Part shown: positions 27,314-37,540 of the stretch, piece after piece
Numbering within the stretch: the stretch's first letter is position 1
How the letters are laid out: each line of letters starts with the position of its first letter
Source: Leptospira neocaledonica
GTDB lineage: Bacteria; Spirochaetota; Leptospiria; Leptospirales; Leptospiraceae
Length of the DNA: 64,000 nucleotides
Direction: 5' to 3'
Assembly (NCBI RefSeq): GCF_002812205.1
Contig: NZ_NPEA01000011.1
Coordinates: forward strand, 82,808-146,807
The notes under the pieces: generated by a model
Database searches by the model: none
Told to the model about the DNA's origin: nothing
What the model saw: only the letters and a program-made list of their open reading frames with translations
Position numbers and translations under genes: made by a program

Positions 27314-28618
27314 ATGCTCCCGAAACATTTCGAAACTCTTGCGAATACCTTGGAAAAAGAGATCTTAGTCAGCGAACAGATCCGAAGTAAGATCCTTCTC
27401 GCTGCTTTCGGACTCGCCGGGTTGTCTTGGAGTATCTTATTTATATTTTTAGAGAAGGAATTTAACCAGAGCACTGGTATAGAATTTCCTTTTGAGGTAT
27501 TGATAGGCACTCTCGCATTCGGCACGGTTTACGAATTCGGGTTTTTAAAATTATTAAATTATCTGAAAGTAAAAGGATTTAAACTTCCTCTTCTTCCTAG
27601 ATTCGGGAACGCGTTGATAGAAACTTCTCTCCCTGGAATCATTTTATTCATTTTGATCCAAAAACATTCTCATCCTGTAGTTCCCTTAAATTCTCCCATT
27701 TCCAATTTATATATAATTTTTATAATACTCTCCGTACTTAGAATGGAATTCGGACTCTCCTTTTTTACGGGAGCAATTGCAGCGACTCAATATTTGATCA
27801 CCGGATTGTTTTTTGTTCCGGATTCTCCTTTAGGCGGTGAATCCCCATACAGCTTCTTCTATTCTAAGATTCCCACTTACTTGCGTTCCGGATTATTTTT
27901 AGGTTCAGGGATCGTAGCTGGACTCGTCGGCCTTCGGCTCAAAAAAATCCTGAAAAACTCAGTCGAACGTTTGGAAGAAAGAAACGAAATTTTAGGAATG
28001 TTCGGTCAATATGTTTCTCCATCGGTCGTGGACAAACTTATGAGCCAAAAAACGGATACTGCTTCCGAAAACAAAGATGTATGCGTGATGTTCTTGGATA
28101 TCCGCAACTTTACAAAATTTTCCGAAGACAAAAGTCCTGCAGAAGTGATTTCTTATCTGAATACTTTATTCGAAGATATGATTGAGATCGTGAATAAACA
28201 TAACGGTATCATAAACAAGTTTTTAGGGGACGGGTTTATGGCAGTATTCGGAGCCCCTCTTTCCGATAATGGAAAAGACGCTAAAAATGCGGTTTCTGCC
28301 TCTTTAGAAATTCAGAAAAAAGTAATGGAGATGAATGTTTCCGGAAAAATTCCTGAAACTAAAATTGGAATCGGTTTACACTTCGGAGAGGCAATGACAG
28401 GAAGTGTAGGCTCCTCTCAAAGAAAAGAATATACGATCATTGGAGATACAGTCAATCTTGCTTCAAGAGTGGAACAGCTAAATAAAGACTTCGGCAGTGA
28501 AATTTTGGCAACCGATACCGTTTACGAGCATGTAAAACATTATTTAGAAGCAGAGTCCCTTCCTCCCGTAAAAGTTAAAGGAAGAGAGAAAGAAGTCCTC
28601 ATCTATAAATTAACCTGA
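27314..28618 (+). CDS. membrane-bound class III adenylate/guanylate cyclase
   Basis: The 434-residue protein has an N-terminal region with about six membrane helices (residues about 30-215), a short coiled linker with NSVERLEERNEILGMFGQYV, and a C-terminal class III cyclase domain. The catalytic elements are intact: metal-binding aspartates in VMFLDIRNFTKFS and INKFLGDGFMAVFG, and the transition-state Asn and Arg in DTVNLASRVEQLN. It should make cAMP (or cGMP) in response to a membrane signal. The TGA overlaps the ATG of the downstream methyltransferase by one base. Confidence 0.9.
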   Translation: MLPKHFETLANTLEKEILVSEQIRSKILLAAFGLAGLSWSILFIFLEKEFNQSTGIEFPFEVLIGTLAFGTVYEFGFLKLLNYLKVKGFKLPLLPRFGNALIETSLPGIILFILIQKHSHPVVPLNSPISNLYIIFIILSVLRMEFGLSFFTGAIAATQYLITGLFFVPDSPLGGESPYSFFYSKIPTYLRSGLFLGSGIVAGLVGLRLKKILKNSVERLEERNEILGMFGQYVSPSVVDKLMSQKTDTASENKDVCVMFLDIRNFTKFSEDKSPAEVISYLNTLFEDMIEIVNKHNGIINKFLGDGFMAVFGAPLSDNGKDAKNAVSASLEIQKKVMEMNVSGKIPETKIGIGLHFGEAMTGSVGSSQRKEYTIIGDTVNLASRVEQLNKDFGSEILATDTVYEHVKHYLEAESLPPVKVKGREKEVLIYKLT

Positions 28619-29352
28619 TGCAGTCTCCAGAATCACATTACGAAAACTTTTTGGCCGAAAAATATTCCTGGATGCTGGGAGATCTTTCTGCCAAGGAAAA
28701 AGACCAATTGGAATTTTTTAGATCCTTTGAAATTTCTCCGCAAGGAAACGGAGTCGCTTGGGATCTAGGAGCAGGAAGTGGAATACAATCTATTCCTTTG
28801 GAAGAATTAGGATTTCAAGTTTTAGCGATTGATTTCAGTCAAAAATTATTATCTGAGATCAAGGTTAGAAAACCGAATACCACGATTAGTACAAGGGTCG
28901 CCGATATCAGATCCAGGGATTTATACCAAGAAGTTTCTCCATCTCCGGAAATCCTTTTATGTATGGGGGATACGATCACTCATTTGGAATCCGAAAAAGA
29001 TTGGGAATCTACAGTAAGTCTTTGGTCTAATTTTCTCTCCGCCGGAAGTAAATTAATTTTAGGTTATAGAGATTTAAGCTATGGCAAAGTTGGAGACAAA
29101 AGTATTTTTGTAGTTCGTTCCGAAGAATCTCGAATTTTTACGTGCCAGCTACAGTTCACTCTAAACAGAGTAGAAGTTACGGATATATTTCACGAAAAAT
29201 CGAACGGAGCTTGGACAGTTTCTTCCAGTTCGTATAACAAACTGATCCTTCCGGCAGAAGATTTGATCAGAACAGTATCTCAGAAAAATTTTGAACTGAA
29301 AAGAAAAGATGAGAAAAACGGGATGAAGTTTTTACTATTCGAAAAGCTTTGA
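28618..29352 (+). CDS. class I SAM-dependent methyltransferase
   Basis: The 244-residue protein has the SAM-binding motif WDLGAGSGIQSIPLEELGF followed by the acidic end of strand 2 (VLAIDFS), and further class I features such as ILLCMGDTITHLES. It is translationally coupled to the cyclase gene (TGATG), an unusual pairing. The substrate cannot be inferred; small-molecule methylation is the default guess for this domain type. Confidence 0.8.
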   Translation: MQSPESHYENFLAEKYSWMLGDLSAKEKDQLEFFRSFEISPQGNGVAWDLGAGSGIQSIPLEELGFQVLAIDFSQKLLSEIKVRKPNTTISTRVADIRSRDLYQEVSPSPEILLCMGDTITHLESEKDWESTVSLWSNFLSAGSKLILGYRDLSYGKVGDKSIFVVRSEESRIFTCQLQFTLNRVEVTDIFHEKSNGAWTVSSSSYNKLILPAEDLIRTVSQKNFELKRKDEKNGMKFLLFEKL

Positions 29353-29478
29353 TTAGACCCTTGTTCTTTCCATCCGTTCCTTTTTAGAGTTTGTTTTAAG
29401 AGGTCCTTTTTCTCAAAAACCATTCGACAAGTCCGGACTGACTGGGAATTTGTACGTATCCTTGCCCGGAACCCTTCC

Positions 29479-32400
29479 ATGATAGATAAACTGATACGTA
29501 TCTCCATTAAGAACAGGATTTTCATCCTGATACTCACTGCATGCGTGACCATTATAGGTTTTTATAACGCATATCAGCTTTCTATCGATGCGATTCCTGA
29601 TATTACAAACGTTCAGGTTTCCGTGGTCACCCAATCTCCGGGTCTTTCTCCGGTAGAGGTGGAACAGTTTATCACCTACCCGATTGAGATGGAACTTACA
29701 GGCGTTCCTCACGTAACAGAGATCCGTTCTATTTCCAGAACGGGAGTGAGTAGTGTTACCGTTATTTTCAAGGATGGGACTGATATTTATTTTGCAAGAC
29801 AGCTCATCAACGAAAGGTTGAGAGCGGCCGAGGCCGTGATCCCCAAAGGATATGGAAGCCCGGAACTTTCTCCTATCGCAACTGGTCTTGGGGACATTTA
29901 CGAATTCGTTCTCACAAGTGATCGTCATAATCCGGAAGAACTCAGAACTTATATGGAATGGGAGCTTGCGAGAGAGATCAAATCCATCGAAGGGATTATC
30001 GACGTAAACATCATAGGCGGAGAAGCAAGACAGTATCAGATCAAGATAGATCCACAAAGATTAGCAGTTCATAATATTACATTATCCCAACTTTGTGATA
30101 AACTGGAAACCGCAAACCAAAACACAGGTGGTGGTTATATTTCCAAAGGTGCGGAACAAATCGTAATCCGTGGAGAAAGCCAGTTCAAAACCGTGGATGA
30201 GATCCGTAACGTAGCTGTCCAAACGGAAAGAGACGGAGTCCCCTTACTTTTAGGACAAATCGCTACGGTAGAAACAGGTCCGGCACTTCGTTTCGGACTT
30301 ATGACCAAGGATGCCAAGGGAGAAGTTGTGGGCGCTACTGCAATGATGCTCATGGGCCAAAACTCTTTGGAAGTAGTAAAAAGGGTCAAAGAAAAGGTAG
30401 AAATCTTAAGGGCCAGACTTCCTGAAGGAATGAAAATTGTCACATTCTACGATCGTTCTGAATTTATCGGAAGAACATTAGGCACCATCTTCACGAACTT
30501 GGCAGAAGCTGCAGTACTTGTAATCATCGTTTTGATTTTTGCCTTGGGAACCGTAAAAGGTGCGCTCTTAGTTAGTTTATCGATTCCGATCCCTATGCTT
30601 GCAGCTACAATCTTCATGAGAATGTTCGGCATCGTAGGTAACTTAATGTCTCTCGGAGCCTTGGACTTCGGACTCTTGGTGGATGGAACCATCGTAATGT
30701 TGGAATCAGTCCTTCACGGTTTTATCTTAAAACAAGCCTTTTACGAACAACAAAATTCCCAAGAAGACAGAAAACTCGCAGCAGAACAGATCATCACGGA
30801 TTCCTGCGTGAGAGTGGCAAGAGCTGCAGCCTTCTCTGTGGGAATTATCTTGTTGGTATACCTACCGCTCATGACCTTAGAAGGTGTAGAAGGTAGAATG
30901 TTTAAACCTATGGCGATGACGGTTGCAATCTCTTTGGCCATGGCGCTTCTATTCTCTCTCACCACCTTCCCTGCAGCGGCAAGTATCCTATTCCAAACAC
31001 CGATATTCCATCATAGCAAGTTCTGGGATAGAGCAGAAGAAATTTATATGCGACTCCTCGATTTTGGTATGGCTAACAAAAAATTATTCTTAAGAGCTGG
31101 CCTAGGAGTATTTGCAGTTTCTCTAATATTAGGATCTACTTTAGGATCGGAGTTCCTTCCACGTATCGACGAGGGAGAATTCGCAATAGATATCAAAAGA
31201 CTTCCTTCTACTTCCATCAATTATTCCAGAGATACGAATATGGAAATGGAGAAGGTAATCGCACAATTCCCGGAAGTCACAAGTGTAGTCAGTAAAATGG
31301 GTAGAGGTGAATCCGCGGCGGAACCGATCGGAACGGAAGAAGGAGAGGCCATGGTAAAACTCCTTCCCCCTAAAGAATGGACAACCGCCTCTTCCCGAGA
31401 CGAACTCATGGACAAGATGAAGGATGCAATTTTAAAATCGGTTCCTTCGAGTACGATCTCACTTTCTCAACCGATCGAAAACAGGGTAAATGCACTCCTC
31501 TCCGGATCCAAAGCGGACGTAGTGATCAAAATTTACGGAGATGATCTTCAGACTTTAAAGGACACTGCAGCAAAATTCGCTGATAAAATTAAAAAGGTTC
31601 CGGGTGCCGCTGACTTAAGAGTACAAAGAGTTTTAGGACTTCCTTTAATTCAGATCAAAGCGGACCGACAAAAAATGGCACGTTACGGCGTGGCAGCAGA
31701 AGAAATTCTAACCACAGTAGAATCGTTACGAATCGGAAGAAAGGCAGGAAAAGTATTCGAAGGATTCAAACGGTTCGACTTAGTCGTTCGTTTACAATTA
31801 GATGTTTCGGATCTGGACAAACTCGAAAATATTCCCGTCATGACTTCGACTGGAGTTACAGTCCCTCTTGGCCAAGTGGCAACCATCGAATTTGTAGAAG
31901 GTCCCGCCGCAATTTATAGAGAATCCTTAAAACGTAGGATCATGGTAGAAGCAAACGTACGAGGAAGAGACTTAGTAGGTTTCGTAAACGAAGCACAGAA
32001 AGTAACTGCCGACATCGAAAAAAATCTTCCCGACGGTTATAGAACGGACTGGGGCGGCCAGTTCGAAAACTTCCAAAGAGCGAAGAATCGATTGATGCTC
32101 GTGGTCCCAATCGCACTCGCAATCATCTTCGTAATGTTAATCGCTGCATTCGGAAATATTTATTATGCAGCGGGAGTTTTTATAGTAGTACCACTCGCAG
32201 TTGCAGGAGGAATCATAGGCCTTGTACTTAGAGGTCTTCCTTTTAGTATTCCTGCAGGTGTTGGTTTCATCGCGGTAAGCGGTATTGCAGTATTAAACGG
32301 CGTGGTCTACGCCTCTACTCTCAAAGAAGAATTAGAAAAAGGGATCACTATCTCCAAGGCAGTATTAACTGCGGGACTTCATTCACTTCGTCCGGTAATG

Positions 32401-32766
32401 ACAACAGAGATCATTGCTGCAGTAGGATTTATTCCGATGGCAATCTCCACAATGGCTGGGGCAGAAGTACAAAGACCTTTGGCAACCGTGGTGATTTTCG
32501 GAGTAATTGTTGCGACAGTTCTTTCCAGGGTACTTCTTCCAATCGTAATGGAATTCCTACTGAATATCTACCAAGACCAGGAACGAAGAAAAGAAGCTCG
32601 TAAAAGAAAATTAGAGTCCGAGTTCCAAGCTTCCAGGGCCCAAGAAAGAATTCCGGAAACTCTTGAGGAAGTCTCCTGGGATTCGGAAGAATTCCAAGAA
32701 GAACCGGAAGAAGTTGGACATTCGAAATCAAAACGTTCCAAGAACGGATTAAAGAAGAAAAAGTAA
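29479..32766 (+). CDS. HME-type RND heavy-metal efflux permease, CzcA/CusA-like
   Basis: The 1095-residue RND permease begins with one helix and a large periplasmic domain ([37 protein letters not shown]). It carries the helix-4 proton-relay motif [19 protein letters not shown], whose DFG-x-x-VDG form is typical of the heavy-metal (Zn, Co, Cd or Cu) branch. The last 65 residues are a highly charged tail (rich in E, R and K). No membrane-fusion or outer-membrane partner gene is in the window, so the rest of the pump must be encoded elsewhere. A TetR gene lies convergent downstream. Confidence 0.92.
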   Translation: MIDKLIRISIKNRIFILILTACVTIIGFYNAYQLSIDAIPDITNVQVSVVTQSPGLSPVEVEQFITYPIEMELTGVPHVTEIRSISRTGVSSVTVIFKDGTDIYFARQLINERLRAAEAVIPKGYGSPELSPIATGLGDIYEFVLTSDRHNPEELRTYMEWELAREIKSIEGIIDVNIIGGEARQYQIKIDPQRLAVHNITLSQLCDKLETANQNTGGGYISKGAEQIVIRGESQFKTVDEIRNVAVQTERDGVPLLLGQIATVETGPALRFGLMTKDAKGEVVGATAMMLMGQNSLEVVKRVKEKVEILRARLPEGMKIVTFYDRSEFIGRTLGTIFTNLAEAAVLVIIVLIFALGTVKGALLVSLSIPIPMLAATIFMRMFGIVGNLMSLGALDFGLLVDGTIVMLESVLHGFILKQAFYEQQNSQEDRKLAAEQIITDSCVRVARAAAFSVGIILLVYLPLMTLEGVEGRMFKPMAMTVAISLAMALLFSLTTFPAAASILFQTPIFHHSKFWDRAEEIYMRLLDFGMANKKLFLRAGLGVFAVSLILGSTLGSEFLPRIDEGEFAIDIKRLPSTSINYSRDTNMEMEKVIAQFPEVTSVVSKMGRGESAAEPIGTEEGEAMVKLLPPKEWTTASSRDELMDKMKDAILKSVPSSTISLSQPIENRVNALLSGSKADVVIKIYGDDLQTLKDTAAKFADKIKKVPGAADLRVQRVLGLPLIQIKADRQKMARYGVAAEEILTTVESLRIGRKAGKVFEGFKRFDLVVRLQLDVSDLDKLENIPVMTSTGVTVPLGQVATIEFVEGPAAIYRESLKRRIMVEANVRGRDLVGFVNEAQKVTADIEKNLPDGYRTDWGGQFENFQRAKNRLMLVVPIALAIIFVMLIAAFGNIYYAAGVFIVVPLAVAGGIIGLVLRGLPFSIPAGVGFIAVSGIAVLNGVVYASTLKEELEKGITISKAVLTAGLHSLRPVMTTEIIAAVGFIPMAISTMAGAEVQRPLATVVIFGVIVATVLSRVLLPIVMEFLLNIYQDQERRKEARKRKLESEFQASRAQERIPETLEEVSWDSEEFQEEPEEVGHSKSKRSKNGLKKKK

Positions 32767-32864
32767 GGGCCCTGCGGCAAGGATACGCAGGGGAAGTCCG
32801 AAGGACCGGAGCGATAGCGAAGCCCGTAGTAGCCTGGTCCGAGCGAGCGAGCGAGGAGCCGCCC
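32767..32864. repeat. GC-rich structured intergenic element
   Basis: The 98 bases between the RND gene and the convergent tetR are much richer in G and C than the surroundings and can fold. CCCTGCG (32770-32776) pairs with CGCAGGG (32786-32792), GTCC pairs with GGAC at 32796-32806, and GGACC pairs with GGTCC at a distance. A GAGC tetranucleotide repeat lies at 32841-32856. No T-run follows the stems. It looks like a dispersed intergenic repeat or a bidirectional transcription-stop region. Confidence 0.45.
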
Positions 32865-33464
32865 CTATCTCTTATTCTTTAAACCGGATAGAAGAGTTTC
32901 CATAACGGATTTTAAAAAATCGATCCGGTCCTCTTCTATATTATCAAAGACCAAACGAGGGTGATGAAAGGCGGCAGTTCCTTCGAAAATGATCCTTGCG
33001 CCTTCTTTTGGAGTATTACAAAAAAATAATCCTTTTTGTATTCCTTCTTGGACCATAGCCTCAAGTTGCTCATACATTGTTTGGATATGTTTTTTAACGA
33101 ATGGTCTTGTCTTTTCTGCGGAATTATTGAATGCAGTATAAATTCTTGGATCGGATAGGACCTTCTCCCGTTTCATTTTATGGAGAGTCATGAGCCACTC
33201 TAAAATTCTTTCTTCTAATGGACTTGTTTTCGAGGAAACTTCTGCAAGAGCTATATCAATACGATCCAACCATCTTTTAGAAATGGAATCGAGTAACGCT
33301 TCTTTGTCCGCAAAATGTTTGTATAAGGCAGCGTGGCTAAGATTTAGATTTCTAGCCACGTCTGTAAGTTTCAAACGCTCGACACCGTTTCTTCTGATCT
33401 CAATCTCTGCGGCATCGAGCACTTTTTCTTGTAGTTCTTCTGGCTTTAAACCTGTTTTAGGCAT
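32865..33464 (-). CDS. TetR/AcrR-family transcriptional regulator
   Basis: The 199-residue protein has an N-terminal helix-turn-helix (VLDAAEIEIRRNGVERLKLT, LNLSHAALYKHFADKEALLD) and an all-helical ligand domain ending with HHPRLVFDNIEEDRIDFLKS. The ligand cannot be read from the sequence. It lies 3 bases after the aldo/keto reductase gene and so shares its promoter, which carries a long inverted repeat that probably binds this regulator. It would then be an autoregulated repressor of the reductase. Confidence 0.85.
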   Translation of the reverse strand: MPKTGLKPEELQEKVLDAAEIEIRRNGVERLKLTDVARNLNLSHAALYKHFADKEALLDSISKRWLDRIDIALAEVSSKTSPLEERILEWLMTLHKMKREKVLSDPRIYTAFNNSAEKTRPFVKKHIQTMYEQLEAMVQEGIQKGLFFCNTPKEGARIIFEGTAAFHHPRLVFDNIEEDRIDFLKSVMETLLSGLKNKR

Positions 33465-33467
33465 CTC

Positions 33468-34457
33468 TCATTTAACGACGAGTTGCATCAAATGAGAAGG
33501 GTATCTATCTCCTTGGAAGGCTCCTTCCGGAAAAGATTCGTCCAAGGTTTTCAATTCTTCCGGACTTAAACTGACCGAAAGAGCTTCTAAATTTTCCCTC
33601 AGACTTGCTCTTCTTGTGGAACCGATTAGAGGAACAATATCTTCCCCTCTATGAAGCACCCAAGCGATAGCAAGTTGTGCAGTAGTGCAGCCCTTCTTCT
33701 TTGCAAGCTCTTGAAGCAGACTCACACGCTCCAAATTCGCTTCAAGGTTTTTTCCCTGGAAACGAGGAGAATTAGATCTAAAATCAGGAACACCCAAAGC
33801 GGTTTCTATCTTTCCTGTCAGAAGTCCTCGTCCCACAATTCCGTACGGAACAATTCCAATACCAAGTTCTCTTGCAGTTTGTAGGAGCTCCTTCTCAATC
33901 ACACGAGTTGCCAAAGAATATTCCACTTCTAAAGCGGTGACTGGATGTACCTTATGAGCCCTTCTCAAATTTTCAGGAGAAGCTTCCGAAAGTCCTAGGT
34001 AACGTACATATCCTTCCTTGATCAGATCTGCAATCGCACCTACAGTTTCCTCGATTGGGATTTCTGGATCGACCCGAGAAGCCTGATAAATATCGATCAC
34101 GTCCACACCGAGCCTCGTGAGAGAATGTGCCGCAAAGTTTTTCACAGAGTTGGGCCTAAAATCGTATCCGATGAATGCCCCGGATGGACTGCGTAGTCCT
34201 CCGAATTTTACACTGATCAAGGGCTTACTTTTTCTTCCCTTCAATGCTTCCGAGATCAAAAGTTCGTTATGCCCGGTTCCATAGAAGTCTCCCGTATTCA
34301 GGAAATTGATCCCGGAATCCAGGGCTTCATGGATGGTCGCAATGGATTCTTCCCTACTTCTGGTCTCTTTTGTTCCGTAAAAGTCTGACATCCCCATACA
34401 ACCCAAGCCGATTTGGGAAACTTCAGGACCGTTTTTGCCTAATTTTCTCAGTTTCAT
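33468..34457 (-). CDS. aldo/keto reductase
   Basis: The 329-residue protein has the AKR barrel landmarks: QIGLGCMGMSDFYG at the start, the catalytic tyrosine in FLNTGDFYGTGHNE, the lysine in LISVKFGG, and the NADPH-binding segment LIGSTRRASLRENLEAL near the C-terminus. The histidine usually found before DVIDIYQ-type strands (YxxHRxD) is replaced: the sequence reads IYQASRVDPEIP, so the catalytic His is Ala or Ser by eye. AKRs reduce aldehydes and ketones. It is the first gene of a two-gene operon with tetR. Confidence 0.88.
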   Translation of the reverse strand: MKLRKLGKNGPEVSQIGLGCMGMSDFYGTKETRSREESIATIHEALDSGINFLNTGDFYGTGHNELLISEALKGRKSKPLISVKFGGLRSPSGAFIGYDFRPNSVKNFAAHSLTRLGVDVIDIYQASRVDPEIPIEETVGAIADLIKEGYVRYLGLSEASPENLRRAHKVHPVTALEVEYSLATRVIEKELLQTARELGIGIVPYGIVGRGLLTGKIETALGVPDFRSNSPRFQGKNLEANLERVSLLQELAKKKGCTTAQLAIAWVLHRGEDIVPLIGSTRRASLRENLEALSVSLSPEELKTLDESFPEGAFQGDRYPSHLMQLVVK

Positions 34458-34466
34458 TCGAAACCT

Positions 34467-34511
34467 CCATTTAGTTACAATTTACATTTTTTATTATTTG
34501 TAACTAAATGG
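34467..34511 (-). promoter_or_regulatory. long inverted repeat upstream of the reductase-tetR operon
   Basis: Two perfect 14-base arms, CCATTTAGTTACAA (34467-34480) and its complement TTGTAACTAAATGG (34498-34511), flank a 17-base AT-rich spacer. The 17-base spacing is that of a promoter, so RNA polymerase contacts would lie between or within the arms. The inner arm overlaps the GGAGG ribosome-binding site region of the reductase gene. This is the probable operator of the TetR regulator encoded by the same operon. Confidence 0.7.
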
Positions 34512-34534
34512 CAAGCCTTTTCTGGTCCTGATTT

Positions 34535-34552
34535 TTGTGGGAATTCCCACAA
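34535..34552. repeat. short palindrome TTGTGGGAATTCCCACAA
   Basis: This 18-base perfect palindrome lies between the reductase promoter and the thyX gene. Related sequences with a TGTnGGA arm and a TCCnACA arm recur in other intergenic regions of this window (39043 and 55475), so it belongs to a small dispersed family. Its function is unknown. Confidence 0.6.
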
Positions 34553-34609
34553 TTCTTGCTTTTCGCTTTCCGACATAATAACATTCTAGCGTTCCGGAGT
34601 AGCAAATCC

Positions 34610-36184
34610 ATGGACCACCAAAAACCGATTGTTCAACTTTTAGATGCGACTAGAGAACCTTTCAATCTAGCAATCGCGTCTGCTCGGACTTGCTATTCTT
34701 CTAAAGGAATTTTGCTTCCTGAGGATATGATCCGTACGGAAAAATCCCTGGAGATCAGGGACAAGGTGGCGAAATCCACAAAAAAAGCGGGCCACCTCAC
34801 CACAAGACAACATCCTCATTTCATATTCACCCTGGATAAGGTGTCTCGTCAATTCGTCTGGTCCTTTTTACATTCTCATCCGTATTATAACTCGGAGCAG
34901 GTCAGCCAGAGATACGTAGAAGTTAAAAAAGAAAATTATTATATTCCACCGAATCTTTCAGATAAGCAGAAGGAATACTATTTAGAAGCCGTTGAATCTG
35001 CGTCTAACGCGTATTTTGAATTCGTGGAATTACTACATCCGTTCATCCAGGACGAATATTTCCTAGTGTATAAGGCCCGTGCGAATTATCCAGAAAAATG
35101 GCAGCAGCCAATCAAGAAGAAATGTCTGGAAGTGGCACGTTACCTTCTTCCTTTGGGAACTTACACTTATTTATACCATTCCGTAAACGGACTCACTCTA
35201 CATAGATACCATCGTTTAATGAATTCTTTCGATGCTCCGGAAGAACAACGCCATGTGGTGGAAGAGATGATCGAAAAAGTAAAAGAGATCGATCCTCTTT
35301 ATGTGGAAGAAATGGATGATCCGATCCCTCTGGAAGAAACTGCAGAATATAAATTTTTCAAAGACTTCTACCAAGACGGTTCTTTGGAATATAGACCGGA
35401 AGCCGCTAAAAATTTCGTAAGAGAATTCGACGAAGATATGGATAACCGTTATTCTAGATTGGTTTCCTATTCTTCCAATGGTCCTGAGGTTTTAGCTTCT
35501 TCTGTTCGTGCGGTTTTAGGTTTATCTAAAAATTCCCTAAACGACGAAGAAGCGATCCGACTCGTGATGGATCCTTCTAAAAACAAACATCTGACTTCTA
35601 CTCTGAACGAGACTACGATGAGTCCTCTTTCCAGAGCGATGTTCAATGTACATTATTCTTTCAAAAAAAGGATCTCTCATTCTGCGGATAGCCAAGACCA
35701 AAGACATAGAATGGTGCCTGGCTCCCGCCCAGTGCTTATGAGCCAGTATACGGGAATGCCGGACTATATCGTTCCTAAAGTTGTATTAAAATATCCTCAA
35801 TTAGAAGAAACTTATAGAAGAAGAATGGACGGCATTTTCAAAAGCCTGAACCGTTTTATCGAAGCCGGTGGATCTCCGGAACATGCTTCTTATCTACTTC
35901 CGAATGCATTCCCGGTCCGTTTTTATGAAAGTGGGGATCTATTAAATCTTCATCATAAATGGAGAGCAAGAACCTGCTATAATGCTCAGGAAGAAATTTT
36001 TCAGGCTTCTATCAATGAACTTGTGGATCTTACAAAGGTCCAACCTGAGATTGCAAAATGGATCAAGGCACCTTGCTGGATCCGTTTGCAAGGTGATATC
36101 AAACCTTATTGCCCGGAAGGGGATCATTATTGCGGGACTCAAGTTTGGAAAAGAGAATTGGACGAGTATGATAGGACTCTCTAG
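34610..36184 (+). CDS. thyX: FAD-dependent thymidylate synthase ThyX, long two-domain form
   Basis: From the ATG at 34610 the protein has 524 residues, about twice the length of ordinary ThyX (about 220-250). The N-terminal half has ThyX-like ARTCYSSKG and a degenerate signature [17 protein letters not shown]. The C-terminal half contains [16 protein letters not shown] and the intact nucleotide-binding triad [19 protein letters not shown]. It probably converts dUMP to dTMP using methylene-tetrahydrofolate and FAD. The structure suggests an internal duplication in which the RHR-x-S functions are split between halves (inference). The ribosome-binding site is weak. Confidence 0.8.
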   Translation: MDHQKPIVQLLDATREPFNLAIASARTCYSSKGILLPEDMIRTEKSLEIRDKVAKSTKKAGHLTTRQHPHFIFTLDKVSRQFVWSFLHSHPYYNSEQVSQRYVEVKKENYYIPPNLSDKQKEYYLEAVESASNAYFEFVELLHPFIQDEYFLVYKARANYPEKWQQPIKKKCLEVARYLLPLGTYTYLYHSVNGLTLHRYHRLMNSFDAPEEQRHVVEEMIEKVKEIDPLYVEEMDDPIPLEETAEYKFFKDFYQDGSLEYRPEAAKNFVREFDEDMDNRYSRLVSYSSNGPEVLASSVRAVLGLSKNSLNDEEAIRLVMDPSKNKHLTSTLNETTMSPLSRAMFNVHYSFKKRISHSADSQDQRHRMVPGSRPVLMSQYTGMPDYIVPKVVLKYPQLEETYRRRMDGIFKSLNRFIEAGGSPEHASYLLPNAFPVRFYESGDLLNLHHKWRARTCYNAQEEIFQASINELVDLTKVQPEIAKWIKAPCWIRLQGDIKPYCPEGDHYCGTQVWKRELDEYDRTL

Positions 36185-36198
36185 TCTTTCGGAAAGTT

Positions 36199-37413
36199 TT
36201 ATCTAGTTTCTATTCTGAAAATTTTTCCTCCGTAATCTACTATGTAGATCTCTCCATTTGTATCTTCTCCAAAGGAAGATACATTGGAAGAAAATCCCAT
36301 TTCGGAAGTATGTTCTATACGTTCGCTTACTTTTGTTCCATCCCAAAGAATAGACCATATCCTTTTTGCAATAAAGTCACCGTAAAAATATCTTCCATTC
36401 AATTCGGGAAAGTTTAACCCTCTATACACATAGCCGCCAGTGATAGAACTTCCTGTAAAATGATTATATTCTAATTTGGGAAAACTGATCCCTGAAGTAT
36501 TACATCCGAGAACAGGATCGTAACAATGATTTCCTTCGGTAAACCTCCATCCGTAATTAATATTCCCTGTGTTTGCCGGTTCTATATTTAATTCCTCGAA
36601 ATTGTTTTGTCCCACATCCGCAATGTATAGGTCTCCTGTCCCCCGATCTAAACTGAATCTCCAAGGGTTCCGAAGTCCCCAGTCCCATATATGAGGATTT
36701 TCGAATCCAGTTGCCGGCCGATTTCCTGGAGGAGGAGTCGGATAATTATCTATATCTATTCTTAAAATTTTTCCTAAAGGAGATTCTAAATTCTGAGCCT
36801 CATTATTCGGATCTCCTGCCCCTCCTCCATCTCCCATTCCAACGAGAAGATAACCCCCGGCATCGAAAGTCATCATACCTCCATTATGATTACTGAATGG
36901 TTGTTCTACCGTAAATAATACGGAACCTGAACCTGACGCGAGATCAGGATCAGAGGAAGATCTAGAGTATTCCGCTACCACCGTATCCCCATCCGCCTTG
37001 CGAGTATAATTCACCCAAAATCTTCCGTTCGAATTATAATTGGGATGGAATGCAAGGCCGAGTAAACCTCTTTCTCCGGAGAAGGAAATTATATCCAGAC
37101 CGGCCGACCCCAAATCCAAAAAAGGAGAAGAAAGAAGAATGCCGTCTTTGATCAAGCGGACCTTCCCCCCTTGCTCCAAAACAAAAATCCGACTCGTATC
37201 TCCTGACGGAGAAACAAGAAATAATGGAGCATCGAATCCGGAAGCAATTTCAGTCAGCTTCAAACAAGGAGGATTTCTATCTTCGCTACATCCAGACAAT
37301 AACGGAAGAAATGGGAAACTCGCTCCACTCGGCTTTTGGCATTCTACAAAGAATGTACAAAGAAAGAAGATGGTATAAACATAGATCTTCTGGATTTTCG
37401 GAACCGGTTCCAT
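36199..37413 (-). CDS. PQQ-dependent sugar dehydrogenase-like lipoprotein
   Basis: The 404-residue protein has an N-terminal hydrophobic segment ending in a cysteine (FLCTFFVECQKPSG), probably a lipobox. A six-bladed propeller of the soluble glucose/sorbosone dehydrogenase family follows: GERGLLGLAFHPNYNSNGRF, SNHNGGMMTFDAGGYLLVGM, GDGGGAGDPNNEAQ and WDWGLRNPWRFSLD. These include the His, Asp and Arg positions used for PQQ and calcium. The substrate is unknown, and many relatives are not true dehydrogenases. It converges on thyX with 14 bases between the stops. Confidence 0.87.
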   Translation of the reverse strand: MEPVPKIQKIYVYTIFFLCTFFVECQKPSGASFPFLPLLSGCSEDRNPPCLKLTEIASGFDAPLFLVSPSGDTSRIFVLEQGGKVRLIKDGILLSSPFLDLGSAGLDIISFSGERGLLGLAFHPNYNSNGRFWVNYTRKADGDTVVAEYSRSSSDPDLASGSGSVLFTVEQPFSNHNGGMMTFDAGGYLLVGMGDGGGAGDPNNEAQNLESPLGKILRIDIDNYPTPPPGNRPATGFENPHIWDWGLRNPWRFSLDRGTGDLYIADVGQNNFEELNIEPANTGNINYGWRFTEGNHCYDPVLGCNTSGISFPKLEYNHFTGSSITGGYVYRGLNFPELNGRYFYGDFIAKRIWSILWDGTKVSERIEHTSEMGFSSNVSSFGEDTNGEIYIVDYGGKIFRIETR

Positions 37414-37540
37414 CTCTGTTTAATTTACGATCCTTTTCGGGTAAAAAACAAGCTTAAAGCCTAAGCTTCTCTCCTTCCGAAAAAATAAAAAAAGAAAGGA
37501 CTAAAAACCGATTTCGGAGTAAATCATCCTAGAGCAAATC

